In this document: piece by piece, positions 42,519-53,949 of the stretch
Numbering within the stretch: position 1 is the first letter of the stretch
Layout: each line of letters opens with the position of its first letter
NCBI RefSeq assembly: GCF_000801105.2
Contig: NC_079511.1
Location: 23,831,792 to 23,895,791 of the forward strand
Source of the DNA: Raphanus sativus
Taxonomy: Eukaryota; Streptophyta; Magnoliopsida; Brassicales; Brassicaceae
Length of the DNA stretch: 64,000 nucleotides
Direction of reading: 5' to 3'
Position numbers and translations under genes: made by a program
Notes under the pieces: generated by a model
Told to the model about the DNA's origin: nothing
Databases searched by the model: none
The model's input: the letters and a program-made list of their open reading frames with translations, nothing else

Positions 42519-45280
42519 TGTCATGTCCCTGATCCTAGATATGATCCTTAGGATCGACCATGGTGCAAGGAGACGCACCAGTCAGCTCATCTGACCTAAA
42601 CACAAGGGTATCATGGCCTGGAAGTAAGGTTAAGGGCATCAGGAAGCTAAGATATAGCTAAACCAAGAAGGAGACAAGTATAAAGGAGCTGTACAAAGTG
42701 TATGGCAGCTGGGCGATGCAGTGAGCAAGCTCGACCAGCTAGATGAAGTGTAGTGAAGCTCAGTGTAGCTCACTGAAGAGTGTGTCAGCTCCCTGAGCTG
42801 GATGAACTAGCTCACTCAGCTGGGTCAGCTGGGGATCAGCTCAACTCAGCTAGACTGAGTGTTCAAGTCTTGGGCAGTTGGGCCAGGTCCGGACAGTGGT
42901 CGGACCATGTGGACCACCCGGGTGTGCCGGTGAGCCGGTGGGCACTTGTGGTTGGACCAGGGGCTTGGGCAACCAGCTAAGGCTTGTGTGTGACATGTCT
43001 AGGAGCAGTTAGACATGTCAAGGACGTCTGGTAACTGCCATAGGCGAATGGGTGCAATCTGTACCATTGATTAAATCAATGGACAGAATTAATACCGAAA
43101 AGGTGCAACCTTTAGAAAGGTAACTGCCCCATTCTTCTATATATATCAGGCAAGTCCGTGCCTTTGCAGGCACGTCAGGACTTCATTCTTCTTCCTGAAA
43201 CACAAAGAAAAACAGAGAAAAACAGAGAGATGGTCGGATTACACAATCCAAGACCAAGAGAGGCTTGAAGGCAGCAAAGAGGCAGTTTTGATGGCAATCA
43301 AGAGGGGAGTTGAGAACGACCCTCTGGTGTGTTTTGATTGTGGTTTGCCACGCCATAGGCTTCCTCTACATCCTTACTACACATCCAAATAGCCAGGGAA
43401 GAAGGGAGATGACCGGATTCACTCTCAAAGTCCAAGAGCAGCCTTAAGGGCAGTGGTGTGTAGAAAGGCAGTTTCATGGGTACTGAAGTGGGATGTGATG
43501 CACGACCCTTGGGTGGTGTTTGATCATGGATGAACACACCCTAGGCTTCCTCTACATCATGGTAACACACGCAAATGGACAGAAGAGAATGGAGAAGGCC
43601 GGACTCCACTCCAAAGGCATGAACAGCCTTGAAGGTGGATGCAGTGCAGAAACTGTTTTCATGGGAGTTCCATGGAATGGATGATGGGTGCGACCCATGA
43701 TTGGTTCTTATCAATACTGGAGGTATATGATAATACTTGATAGAGGCGTGCAATGGAGGAGCATGGCCAGACATGATACAGGAAGCGCAAGATCTAGTAA
43801 GATCAAGTCTAAGGTAACATGTACATATGATTACTTTGTGGTTTATGTTGGTGTCTCTTGAGGTGCATATGAGGCCAAGTGTGGCACGCCCTTGGAGACC
43901 ATATATTGTGATGTATTGTAGGGATACAGGACCCTGGAGAAAGGGGCGGATCATAGTTGAACTAATTCATCCATATGGGATGGTAATTAGATGCTATAAC
44001 AGCAACTAGTGATTCATGGTGGTTCATGAGTGAACCTGATCTATGGTTTTGCATTACCAATGGCTTCAGGCCGTGGCAATGAGGTAATGGAATCATATGG
44101 TATGATAGGTATCAACCTTGGGTTGGTACAGGATTGGCTGAGAGCCATGAAGAAGAGCAAGACTGACCAGGTTCATTGGGACATGGTTCCATGGCCGGTT
44201 AGGTATGTGTGAAGACTCATCAGTTCTGAGTCATGTGGGGTGGTTGGTTGATTGACTCAGGAACTGGTGGGCATTGTTAATCTTATTCTATGATGTTCAG
44301 ACATGGAGGTACTGAACCATGGAGTGGCCGATTCAGAGAAATCTCTCCATGGCCTTGGTTGGGCAGGTAAGTGGAGATCTGATAGTTCCTGAGGGAATTG
44401 TTAGGATCCGACTTTAAATATCTCTTAATGGGTATTTATCATGGTGAAAGATTAGTTTTATCTCATTGATTTAGAGGTGGTCAGTTATGGCCATATGGGC
44501 TGTTCATGGGCGAGATCAGTATGATCGAGGCCAGTTCTGAGAAATCTGACTTGACCATTCTCTTAGTTATGAATTATCATGAATTATCATGATTTTAATT
44601 AGTTTTTGGAGCATGTTTGCTTGAGGTTGTTTTTGTAGCTGAAGACTTCCCAAAGGTACTTGGTCAGTGGGGATGGCTGGTTGAATGACTAAGTAACCAA
44701 GGGAAGGGTTTTATGCAGACACAGGAGAGATGGACGAGTAGACAAGGAGCTGGGCGAAGCTGCCTTGAAGCTCGATCAGCGGGGAGAGAGTGAACCTCAA
44801 GTGAAGTGGTTCAGCTCAGCTGAGCTGGACAAGCTAGTTTACACACCTGGGGATAGCTGAGGCAATGAGCTAACAAGCTCCGTGGATGTGGCAAAGGTAT
44901 GATCTAGCAATTCTTGCATAGATCTAGATAGAATGGTTTGGGGAACAGAACCTCGGATATTGTATGACTTGGATTAGGTTCAGGATCAACCTTGGAGCTG
45001 GTAGTAGTTGTGTCTACTGATCATGGCTAAGGTGATTCGACCTGACAAGTGTTAGATTGGTTTTATACCAATGGTTGATAGATAATATTCCGCTGTGCAT
45101 AAGTTGAAAGGATCTAAGCTAGGGAAGGACTAAGGTAGTCTTAAGCTAAGGTCTAAGATAGACTTCGCCCTTAGGCGAAAGTATAGATAAAGATCGAAAA
45201 ATTGAGTGGTTCGGTCAGGGTATGGACCGAGCGACGTGAGGCATCGACCGCGGCCTAGCCGGCCGGGTTCGGGTCTTACA
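42519..45280 (+). repeat. 5' LTR of a Ty3/gypsy element (2,762 bp)
   Basis: It starts TGTCATGTCCCTGATCC and ends TCTTACA, directly before the primer binding site; the same start recurs at 47683 after a purine tract. A TATA-type CTATATATATC lies near 43137-43148, followed by a stem-loop (43152-43183). AGCT words are densely clustered at 42679-42860. The open frames in this LTR on both strands (for example 43298-43954 minus) have no recognisable domain and are shadows of the repeat. The five bases before it, TAGAC, would be the target duplication. Confidence 0.85.
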
Positions 45281-45283
45281 AGT

Positions 45284-45295
45284 TGGTATCAGAGC
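45284..45295 (+). other. Primer binding site, initiator methionine tRNA
   Basis: TGGTATCAGAGC lies 3 bases after the LTR end and is complementary to the 3' end of plant initiator tRNA-Met. Confidence 0.9.
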
Positions 45296-46574
45296 ATGCT
45301 TGATTCTAGGATCGTTGGGTTGTGGTTGTTCACCCACACATCCGGACAAGTAGATGCTGATGTGATTAATCCACCAGTTTTATTGTTGACTCAGCTGGAG
45401 GAAGTTAACAATGAAGCTGGATTGACTGTAAAGTCCGCTCAACCCTACTGAGGTTCTAGTGGGGGAGAGCTGAGCTGCAGCTGGAAGGGGAAGCTGAATC
45501 CTCTTGTGATGTGAACCGGGCTGATCCAAACAATTGTTGCAAACAATGAGCGGACTAACCGGTTGATTGGGCAGCTGTTTTGGCAGCTAATGATCAAGCT
45601 GGGCCAGTTGCTGAGGTGGTCTAGATTGATTCACCAGCTAGGGCAGCTTGGTTAGTGGACTACCTGAGGGTGCTGGAGCACATAGCTCAGATGAGAATTA
45701 AGTATTTCTCAGGTAGTGTGGATCCTTTTGAGGCAGATGAGTGGAGGTTCTGATTTGGTTGTAACTTCAGCTCAACTCACTGCTCAAAGGTAGTATGTTC
45801 CAAACCAAAATTATTTCTGGAAACTGAGACGACCATGGAACCTTACTAGGTGAGCCAAGAGGGAGCTGAGGCAAGATAGGGTATCATGCTTGTGAACGGG
45901 AAAGTTCCAAGGTGAACCGGCTTGGCCAAGATGCATTCTCCAAGGGCAAGATCCTGAAACAGAAGGTTGGTTGATCCAGTTATCTTGAAATAATAGACGG
46001 AGTGGACGGATCGATGCAATGCAAGATCTGTTATGGATGACCTGGACCAGGGAAGTAACATGAACCTGAGAGTGGCTTAGGTTGAAAGAAACGTGCAGCA
46101 CTCTTTGGGGGTAAGTGTTATCCTTGGTGGCCATTCAAAACAAGTGAGCATTTGCGAGGTTCAAGTTGGTTTAAGGGAAATGTTACATGGCTAGTATACG
46201 AGTGGCTTGAGATCATATGGATCAGCTGGGACTCAGTATAAGCCAAGGTAGGATTCCTTAGATCAATTTGGATGGATTGGGTATATGATGTTAAGTGGCT
46301 TAGTATGATGGGGATTGAGGTATATTATAAACACTCTTGTGAATGGTATGGGACATTCACAGAAGTGTGACACTTTGGAGAATGGTATGGGACGTTTTCC
46401 AAATGTGTGATCAAACCGATGTCTTACTCATCTAGGTACTTAATGATCAGTGGTGTGGAAACACATGTACTTTCCGATACTGGAGCTACACATAGGTTTG
46501 TGAGTCCAGGATTGATCGGAAAGGGTTTGTTCCAGATGGGAACATGGGATTGTCTAGTTAGAGACATCCTGGTA

Positions 46575-46685
46575 TTGATCACAGACAGGGTAATGCCTGC
46601 GGATCTGATTGTTGATCACAGACAGGGTAATGCATGCGGATCTGATTGTTGATCACAGACAGGGTAATGCCTGCGGATCTGATTG
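46575..46685 (+). repeat. 37-bp tandem triplication inside the protease region
   Basis: The unit beginning TTGATCACAGACAGGGTAAT occurs three times in a row (46575, 46612, 46649), with one substitution in the middle copy. It adds 74 bp, so the protease frame is broken. It is present at the same place in the second version (61373-61483). Confidence 0.92.
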
Positions 46686-47097
46686 TAGTCCACCTTAAGA
46701 ATCACGAGGTGATCATAGGCATGGACTGGCTTGGCAAGAATCGGGCCACCTTGGACTGTCATCATGAGAGGATGCAGTTTGAGAGTGGGTGTGGACCCCC
46801 GATCAAGTACCAAGGTATTAATCCGGCCTCTGGATGCTTAGTGTTATCAGCAGTCCGTGCAGAAAGGATGCTTGAGCGGGGTTGTTGAGCCTAGTTGGCC
46901 ACAACCAGCACTAAGGAGGTCGTAGGGGTTGGTGGCCCGGACGGGATACCGCTGGTCAGTGAGTTCGAGGATGTGTTTCGGGCGCTACAGGGCATTCCCC
47001 CTGATAGGGCTGACCCGTTCATAATAGAACTGGAACCAGGGACGGCCCCAATGTCAAAGAACCCATACTGCATGGCTCCTGCCGAGATGGCCGAGCT

Positions 47098-47241
47098 GAA
47101 GTCGACTAAGTCCAGTAAAGGACGAGGGTCGCAGCACAACCAAGTCGGAGATTGACCTAGGGTTGGAATGAAGTCGACCAAGTCCAGTGAGGGACAAAAG
47201 TCGCAGGACAACCAAGTCGGAGATTGACCTATGGTTGAATG
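47098..47241 (+). repeat. 72-bp tandem duplication at the truncation point of the gypsy coding region
   Basis: The unit starting GAAGTCGACTAAGTCCAGT at 47098 recurs as GAAGTCGACCAAGTCCAGT at 47170. It begins exactly where the reverse transcriptase homology stops. Second version near 61896-62040. Confidence 0.8.
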
Positions 47242-47682
47242 AAACGGTGGAGTCCCGGAGTGGACAGGACCGGAATGTGATCGAGTTCTTTAAAGACTTG
47301 ACTGATACATCGAGTGTCTTGGAGATTGGGTAAATCTACTAAGACTCGAGTATGCAGTAAGTTCTTAAGGACTAAAAATGATCTAGTCATGGACTAGACT
47401 CAGAGAATAATTGACTTGGTGTATAGTAGACTGCAACTTGGAAAGTTGAGTTCAGTGACACAAGTCTGTTATGGTGTGATCTGTAAAAGGAGAAGACCAC
47501 TTGGTTCGGAATCAAGTGAGTTCCGTCCAAGTGGGAAGACTTGTTCATACATTGATCAAAAAGGTGATCAGTGAAAAGGAACAAGGATGATGATGCAAAA
47601 GAGTTCGGTGGAACCTTTGGCATCAAGCAAGATGACAGCACCACTGGATTCGAGGACGAATCCATTCTAAGTGGGGGAGACT

Positions 47683-48846
47683 TGTCATGTCCCTGATCCT
47701 AGATATGATCCTTAGGATCGACCATGGTGCAAGGAGACGCACCAGTCAGCTCATGTGACCTAAACACAAGGGTATCATGGCCTGGAAGTAAGGTTAAGGG
47801 CATCAGGAAGCTAAGATATAGCTAAACCAAGAAGGAGACAAGTATAAAGGAGCTGTACAAAGTGTATGGCAGCTGGGCGATGCAGTGAGCAAGCTCGACC
47901 AGCTAGATGAAGTGTAGTGAAGCTCAGTGTAGCTCACTGAAGAGTGTGTCAGCTCCCTGAGCTGGATGAACTAGCTCACTCAGCTGGGTCAGCTGGGGAT
48001 CAGCTCAACTCAGCTAGACTGAGTGTTCAAGTCTTGGGCAGTTGGGCCAGGTCCGGACAGTGGTCGGACCATGTGGACCACCCGGGTGTGCCGGTGAGCC
48101 GGTGGGCACTTGTGGTTGGACCAGGGGCTTGGGCAACCAGCTAAGGCTTGTGTGTGACATGTCTAGGAGCAGTTAGACATGTCAAGGACGTCTGGTAACT
48201 GCCATAGGCGAATGGGTGCAATCTGTACCATTGATTAAATCAATGGACAGAATTAATACCGAAAAGGTGCAACCTTTAGAAAGGTAACTGCCCATTCTTC
48301 TATATATAAGGCAAGTCCGTGCCTTTGCAGGCACGTCAGGACTTCATTCTTCTTCCTGAAACACAAAGAAAAACAGAGAAAAACAGAGAGATGGTCGGAT
48401 TACACAATCCAAGACCAAGAGAGGCTTGAAGGCAGCAAAGAGGCAGTTTTGATGGCAATCAAGAGGGGAGTTGAGAACGACCCTCTGGTGTGTTGATTGT
48501 GGTTTGCCACGCCATAGGCTTCCTCTACATCCTACTACACATCCAAATAGCCAGGGAAGAAGGGAGATGACCGGATTCACTCTCAAAGTCCAAGAGCAGC
48601 CTTAAGGGCAGTGGTGTGTAGAAAGGCAGTTTCATGGGTACTGAAGTGGGATGTGATGCACGACCCTTGGGTGGTGTTTGATCATGGATGAACACACCCT
48701 AGGCTTCCTCTACACATCATGGTAACACACGCAATGGACAGAAGAGAATGGAGAAGGCCGGACTCCACTCCAAAGCATGAACAGCCTTGAAGGTGGATGC
48801 AGTGCAGAAACTGTTTTCATGGAAGTTCCATGGAAATGGATGATGG
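47683..48846 (+). repeat. 3' LTR of the gypsy element, cut by the assembly gap
   Basis: The first 1,164 bp of the LTR, nearly identical to 42519-43680 but with one diagnostic change (CATGTGACC for CATCTGACC) shared with the 3' LTR of the second version. Single-base indels become frequent after about 48290, towards the gap. Confidence 0.85.
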
Positions 48847-48946
48847 NNNNNNNNNNNNNNNNNNNNNNNNNNNNNNNNNNNNNNNNNNNNNNNNNNNNNN
48901 NNNNNNNNNNNNNNNNNNNNNNNNNNNNNNNNNNNNNNNNNNNNNN
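48847..48946. other. Assembly gap of exactly 100 N
   Basis: A run of 100 N, the conventional placeholder for a gap of unknown size. The sequence resumes at a point matching 34132, far back in the preceding contig, not at the continuation of the LTR. Confidence 0.98.
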
Positions 48947-49332
48947 ACTTGATGCATCTAATATTTAAATAAATATGTATAAACTATAATAGTATGATTT
49001 AAAAACAGAAAAAGAATTACATGAAAATCATTCGTTAAAACTAATCAGTTTAAATGATGAAATTTCATATTTGAATAGAAACAACCAATCTTATTTTTTC
49101 TGGAGTTTGTCACAACAGTAAAAAAAATCGTTAAAAGTCTACCAATCACAGCATCTTAAAAAACAATAACAAAAACTATTAAATGAGATTAACATATTGT
49201 TTGAAACTGGCTTAAGAAATTTGTTTAGAACAAAATGTAAATCCAAAAAGTAAATATCAATAAGACAAATAAATCATTATATAAAATTTTTATAAACATG
49301 TAATCCGCGCGTAGCGCGGAAAGAGACTCTAG
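48947..49332 (+). mobile_element. Helitron 3' part, second version
   Basis: Corresponds to 34132-34515, including the CCGCGC-GTA-GCGCGG hairpin and CTAG end (49329-49332). Many single-base indels compared with the first version. Confidence 0.85.
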
Positions 49333-50475
49333 TAATAATTAACGAGGACTCATTAGCTACTTTTCACAACTTCTTAAAGATTAGAAGTTAATTAGTGAGA
49401 GAAAAATATTGTAACTTGTGTCTTCGTTTACATGTAGGAAAATTATCAAAAGATACAATCACGAGGACTCACTAGCTACTTTCACAACTTTTAAAGATTA
49501 AAATCAATTAATGAGAGAGAAAATATTGTAACTTGTGAATAAAGCTTCATTTATATGTATGGAAATTACCACAAAAAAAATCAATGAGAACTAACTAGCT
49601 ACTTTCACAACTTCTTAATGATTAGAAGACAATTAATGAGAGAAAATATATTGAAATTGTATATAAAGTTTCGTTTACATGTAGGGAAATGACAAAAAAA
49701 AAACGATCAATGAGGACTCACTAGCTACTTTCCCCACTTCTTACAGATTAGAAGTCCATTAATGATAGAAAATATTTGTAAATTTTGTATAAAGCTTCGT
49801 TTACATGTAGGGAAATTACCAAAAAAATACAATCAATGAGGACTCACTAACTACTTTCACAACTTCTTACATATTAGAAAGTCAATTAATAAGAAAAAAA
49901 TATATTGTAATTTGTGTATAATGCTTCGTTTACATGTAGGGAAATTACCAAAAAAAAACAATCAATGAGGACTCACTAGCTACTTTCACAACTTCTTAAA
50001 GATTATAAGTCAATTAATGAGAGAAAATATATTGTAACTTGTGTATAAATCTTCGTTTACATGTAGGGAATTTACCAAAAAAAATACAATCAATGAGGAG
50101 TCACTAGCTACTTTCACAAGTTCTTAAAGATTAGAAGTAAATTAATGAGAGAAAAAAATATTGTAATTGTGTAAAAGCTTCGTTTACATGTAGAGAAATT
50201 ACAAAATAAAAACAATCAATGAGGACTCACTAGCTACTTTCACAACGTCTTAAAGATTAGAAGTCAATGAATGAGAGAAAATATATTGTAACTTGTGTAT
50301 AAGTTTCGATTACATGTAGAGAAATTACCAAAAAATACAATCAACGAGGATTCACCAGTTACTTTTACAACTTCTTAAAGATTAGAAGTAAATTAATGAG
50401 AGAAAATTGTGTATTGTAAATTGTGTATAAAGTTTCGTTTACATATAGGGAATTACCAAAAAAAAATATATATAA
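49333..50475. repeat. ~125-bp tandem array, second version
   Basis: Same unit order as 34516-35670, differing mainly by single-base indels in A/T runs. Confidence 0.85.
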
Positions 50476-50489
50476 TCAATAAAAAGTAA

Positions 50490-51780
50490 AACGAGAAGAG
50501 AAACATGATTTGTTTGTAGATTTTGCTTCTCATGCATCACCAAAAAGGAAAATTTCCACCTGGTTTAAACTAACCTTACCAGATGTACTTCCACCATACA
50601 CTCTTTCTCCCATGATGAAGCTTTCTCATAGTCAGTAATGTCTCCGGTATCATCATATCCATAAAGCTTCTCGATATTTTTCGATCATTGATCTTAAGTC
50701 ACTGGCTTCTTCTAAGTGCTTGGATGCATCTTGTACTCGCCTCTAGAGTGTTCCTAGACTACCAAGCTTGAGAATATTCTCACTATTATTTGGGCTATTG
50801 CGTGCAGCAAGGAGGATGTTTGTAACGTCTTTTAAAGCTTTTTTGGGAGCAAAGAGATTGAAAGCACAATTGTTCCTCCACATAAAACTCTTCCATAGTC
50901 AGTGAGTATTTCATCTTCATCTTTTGGAGACAGATCAGGGTTGTAGAAACAGATATCCTTAAAGACATAACTAATACACATGTTGTAGAATTTTTTTTTG
51001 GGTCAAAATACATCTTATAGAATATATTGTTGATGTTTTAAGCAAAAATACACATATTTAAAATCTTTGTTGGTCTTATTGTCCATCTCACGGACCCGTG
51101 ATACATTCAACTTCTCATTAGTCTCCATATTTCAAAAGAAAATGATCTCTTGCTCATTTTGGCGTCCTGATTATATAGAGATACCAAAACTGTTTCAAAA
51201 TCACTAACAAATCCAATTTTCTCAAAATTAAAGTTATATTTAACCTGGAAATACTCCAAGAACATGTTAAATGGTTCAAGAAATGACATATCACTTTATG
51301 GGTTCAGGATTTGGGCACTTTTGTGTAGCAATTGTTTGATTTATGTGTCGGAACCAAACTTTCATTCTCTTTTATTGTGGGTGATATAATGTATGGTGAA
51401 ACTGCATTTGGCGAGATTAGCTCTAGAATGTGTGGAAAAAATCCCATTTGGTGATACATGAGAGAGCAAGACAATAACTTTTCTTTTATGATTTTACTTT
51501 TTGAGGATTTTTTCGGTAAAACTTATTTCATATATGAAATCTTACAAACCAAATGAGATTACATGGTGAGGAAATATTTAAAAGGTTAACGGAGATGGTG
51601 GTTGTGGTGGTTATGATACGGCGGAGTTAGACTGAGCGGTTGAGGAGACAGACTGCTACGAGAATGAAGTTTCATTGACTGGTAATTTCCATACATGTAA
51701 ATGATAGAAGCTTGCTTTTGTTGGATTTTGTGTTTTGATTGTAAATGCTTTGGTTTGTTCATCTTCATAGGTCCCAAAAG
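50490..51780 (-). pseudogene. Degenerate coding region of unknown family, second version
   Basis: Corresponds to 35690-36974. One A fewer near 50883 changes the frame of the first block, so the open frames differ from the first version although the DNA is nearly identical. The 36301-36483 and 36782-36973 frames recur unchanged at 51107-51289 and 51586-51777. Confidence 0.35.
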
Positions 51781-52879
51781 CTTTAAACAAAGTTACAATA
51801 TTTTTTCTCTCAACTCTCTCATTAATCGACTTCTAAATCTTTAAATAAGTTTGGAAAGTGGAGAATGTATTCCTATATTATTGAAGAAAACTAGTTCTTT
51901 CCTATATTAATACATTTTTGGGAGTTTCTGGAGAGGGTTAACCAGATTATCTAGTTATCACATTGGAAATCAAAACCGGAACAAGGTAGATTGTGAGTCT
52001 TCATCGAGCCTAACATAGTACCTAGTACCTACACTGAAGGACAATCATAAGTAAGAAAAAACTTCATATAACTACACATAACCAAATCATACTACTCATA
52101 AATAAAAAGAGAAGAGCAATTTAGGCAAAAAATCTAAAAGAATGTGGAAATTAGCAAAATACCAAAGAGAAGACAAATAGTGGGCTTTAGTTTTTTTTGT
52201 AGTAGAGCAATTTACCTTAGTGTTCCTAATCTTCTTGAACGATTGTTTATAGACCTAGGTTTATAGCTGGGGGAAAGATTCTGAAGATATTATAAAGATT
52301 TGGTTAAGATTTTTTTTTGTGTTTTATAGACAGTAAACAGTAGAAACAATTTGTATGAATGTCTGACAGAAGCGGATGTCAAAAGATTGTCTACTGTTTG
52401 CTTGTTCAGAAGTTGTTGATGGTTTACTAAATCTGTGTTTTTCTTAGGCGTTCCATAAAGCTACAATTTCTTTTTCTTCTGTTGTGCTTTTTTCCATTGA
52501 GATAAATACTTAATTAGGATGACATGTGTTTTCTGTTTTTTGTAATTTGGCTAGTGCTCCTGTGGAATTCTTCTCATGGTGGTGTTATCAATTTTTCTAG
52601 ATAATTTTTAGATCAGTTATCTGGTAGTAAAGTTCTTTTCTTAAGTATAGTCTTTTTTTTAAAAAAAAAAAACAAAATCTGGCTAGAATGAACGGTGTGT
52701 TTATTTGGAGAGTTGAGTTTCATGCCAGAGTCTGGCACTAGATAGACAGAGAGGAGAATTTGAGGCTCCAACGAACATTGGCGTTGAAATTATTTAGTGA
52801 TTATAGGTGTAACAAAAATATTAAATATGTATCAAACATGTTAGCTGCATTGAGTAATATTAGCCAGTTTGAGTATATG
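51781..52879. repeat. Inverted array unit and intergenic DNA, second version
   Basis: Matches 36975-38079: an inverted unit at about 51783-51870, followed by DNA without recognised genes. Differences are few, for example a shorter AAGTAAGAAA near 52050. Confidence 0.7.
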
Positions 52880-53509
52880 TGTTGAGATAATTCCTTAAAC
52901 CAATTGACCTGTTTATATCTCGCTTGACTAATTTAATCTAGCACACTTCTTGTTTTTGTTTGAGGTTGTTAAAGACACAAGAGATTTTTTGACCCAGTTC
53001 CCTTTCGGTACATCTGGGGAGAGGACGGCACTCTCAACGATTCACTAGTATCAAGTGTTTACAAGAGCTTTCTTTACACAACAACCTTTGTGTCTCTCTA
53101 TTCACCTAGAGACAACACAACAATGAGCTAAAGATTTAAGCTCACTGAACCTGTGTGTATAAGAGATGAAAAATCCACTCTCCTTGGAGAAGAAACAGCC
53201 TGAGACTCTTGATCGGATCTCCCTTGCCTTCTCCTTGTAGATACTCCTTCAAACTCTTCTCTTTGCTCTTGCTTCTTGCCTCTCTCCTTTGCTAATCTCT
53301 CCTTTAGACAAATGAGTGTTAGAGTGGCAAGAAATTAGGTTTAGAGACTATATAAGTGTCTCCCTAAACCTAATCACTAATGGGATTTCGACCATAATAA
53401 GGCCCAACTAATCATGACCAAATTGCTCACAATCAGCTTCTCAAGTCTTGTGCCCAATTCTCAAGTCTTGTGCTTTATTATCAAGTCTTGTGCAGACCAT
53501 AATACAACA
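52880..53509 (-). repeat. Copia 3' LTR, second version
   Basis: 630 bp, TGTTG to CAACA, matching 38080-38708, with the same three CAAGTCTTGTGC motifs at 20-bp spacing. The purine tract (minus strand) follows at 53510 and the 3' untranslated region extends to 53949. Confidence 0.75.
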
Positions 53510-53949
53510 ATCTCCACCTTGAGCTTTTGGTCACTTGTGCTTGCGAAATCTGTAACTGAAATACCATCTCTATGTCGATTTACCTCAACGTAAGATGAAC
53601 CTGAGACTTCCGTCATAGTCTCAAACTAGTGAATCATTCCTGCAACCCTTCCAGCTCCACCACCAGAAATAAGCAGTCCTGTCACCTTTACCGGCGACCC
53701 ACAGCACTAACAGATCAATCCTTGAACTCAACATGTACCGCCATCAGTAATAATGGAACACGCCGCCTAACACACTGCTAGGAAGACTTTCGACACAACC
53801 TCTTGTTCAACTTATTGAAACTGCCCTTCACTTCCTTTTCAGAATTGACCATCTGAACCCTTTGTCGATTTCCCAGATTTGACCATCTGAACTTCTTGCT
53901 TCTGCGAGGTGATAACCGACAAACCATCTCGCGCTTCCGCTGTCTCAAC

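Larger units (their letters stand above)
45281..47682 (+). mobile_element. Interior of a non-autonomous Ty3/gypsy element
   Basis: Only 2,402 bp. A broken gag piece at about 45661-45753 reads YLRVLEHIAQMRIKYFSGSV then DPFEADEWR. An aspartic protease region (46407-46790) has DTGATH and, after a disrupted stretch, IIGMDWLGKNRATLDCH. The start of reverse transcriptase (46960-47100) has EFEDVF, GIPPDRADPF and SKNPYCMAPAEMAELK, then stops. The catalytic part of reverse transcriptase, RNase H and integrase are missing. The interior ends in a purine tract (GTGGGGGAGAC) abutting the 3' LTR. Proteins for movement must have come from a relative, probably of the chromovirus/Tekay type. Confidence 0.8.

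Noticed and set aside
42123..42532. Plus-strand frames overlapping the copia polyprotein
   Set aside because: Antisense shadows of the minus-strand polyprotein.
43298..43954. Minus-strand open frames of 79 and 137 codons, repeated at 58098-58754 and 63261-63917
   Set aside because: They lie inside the gypsy LTR, recur only because the LTR does, and have no domain-like content.
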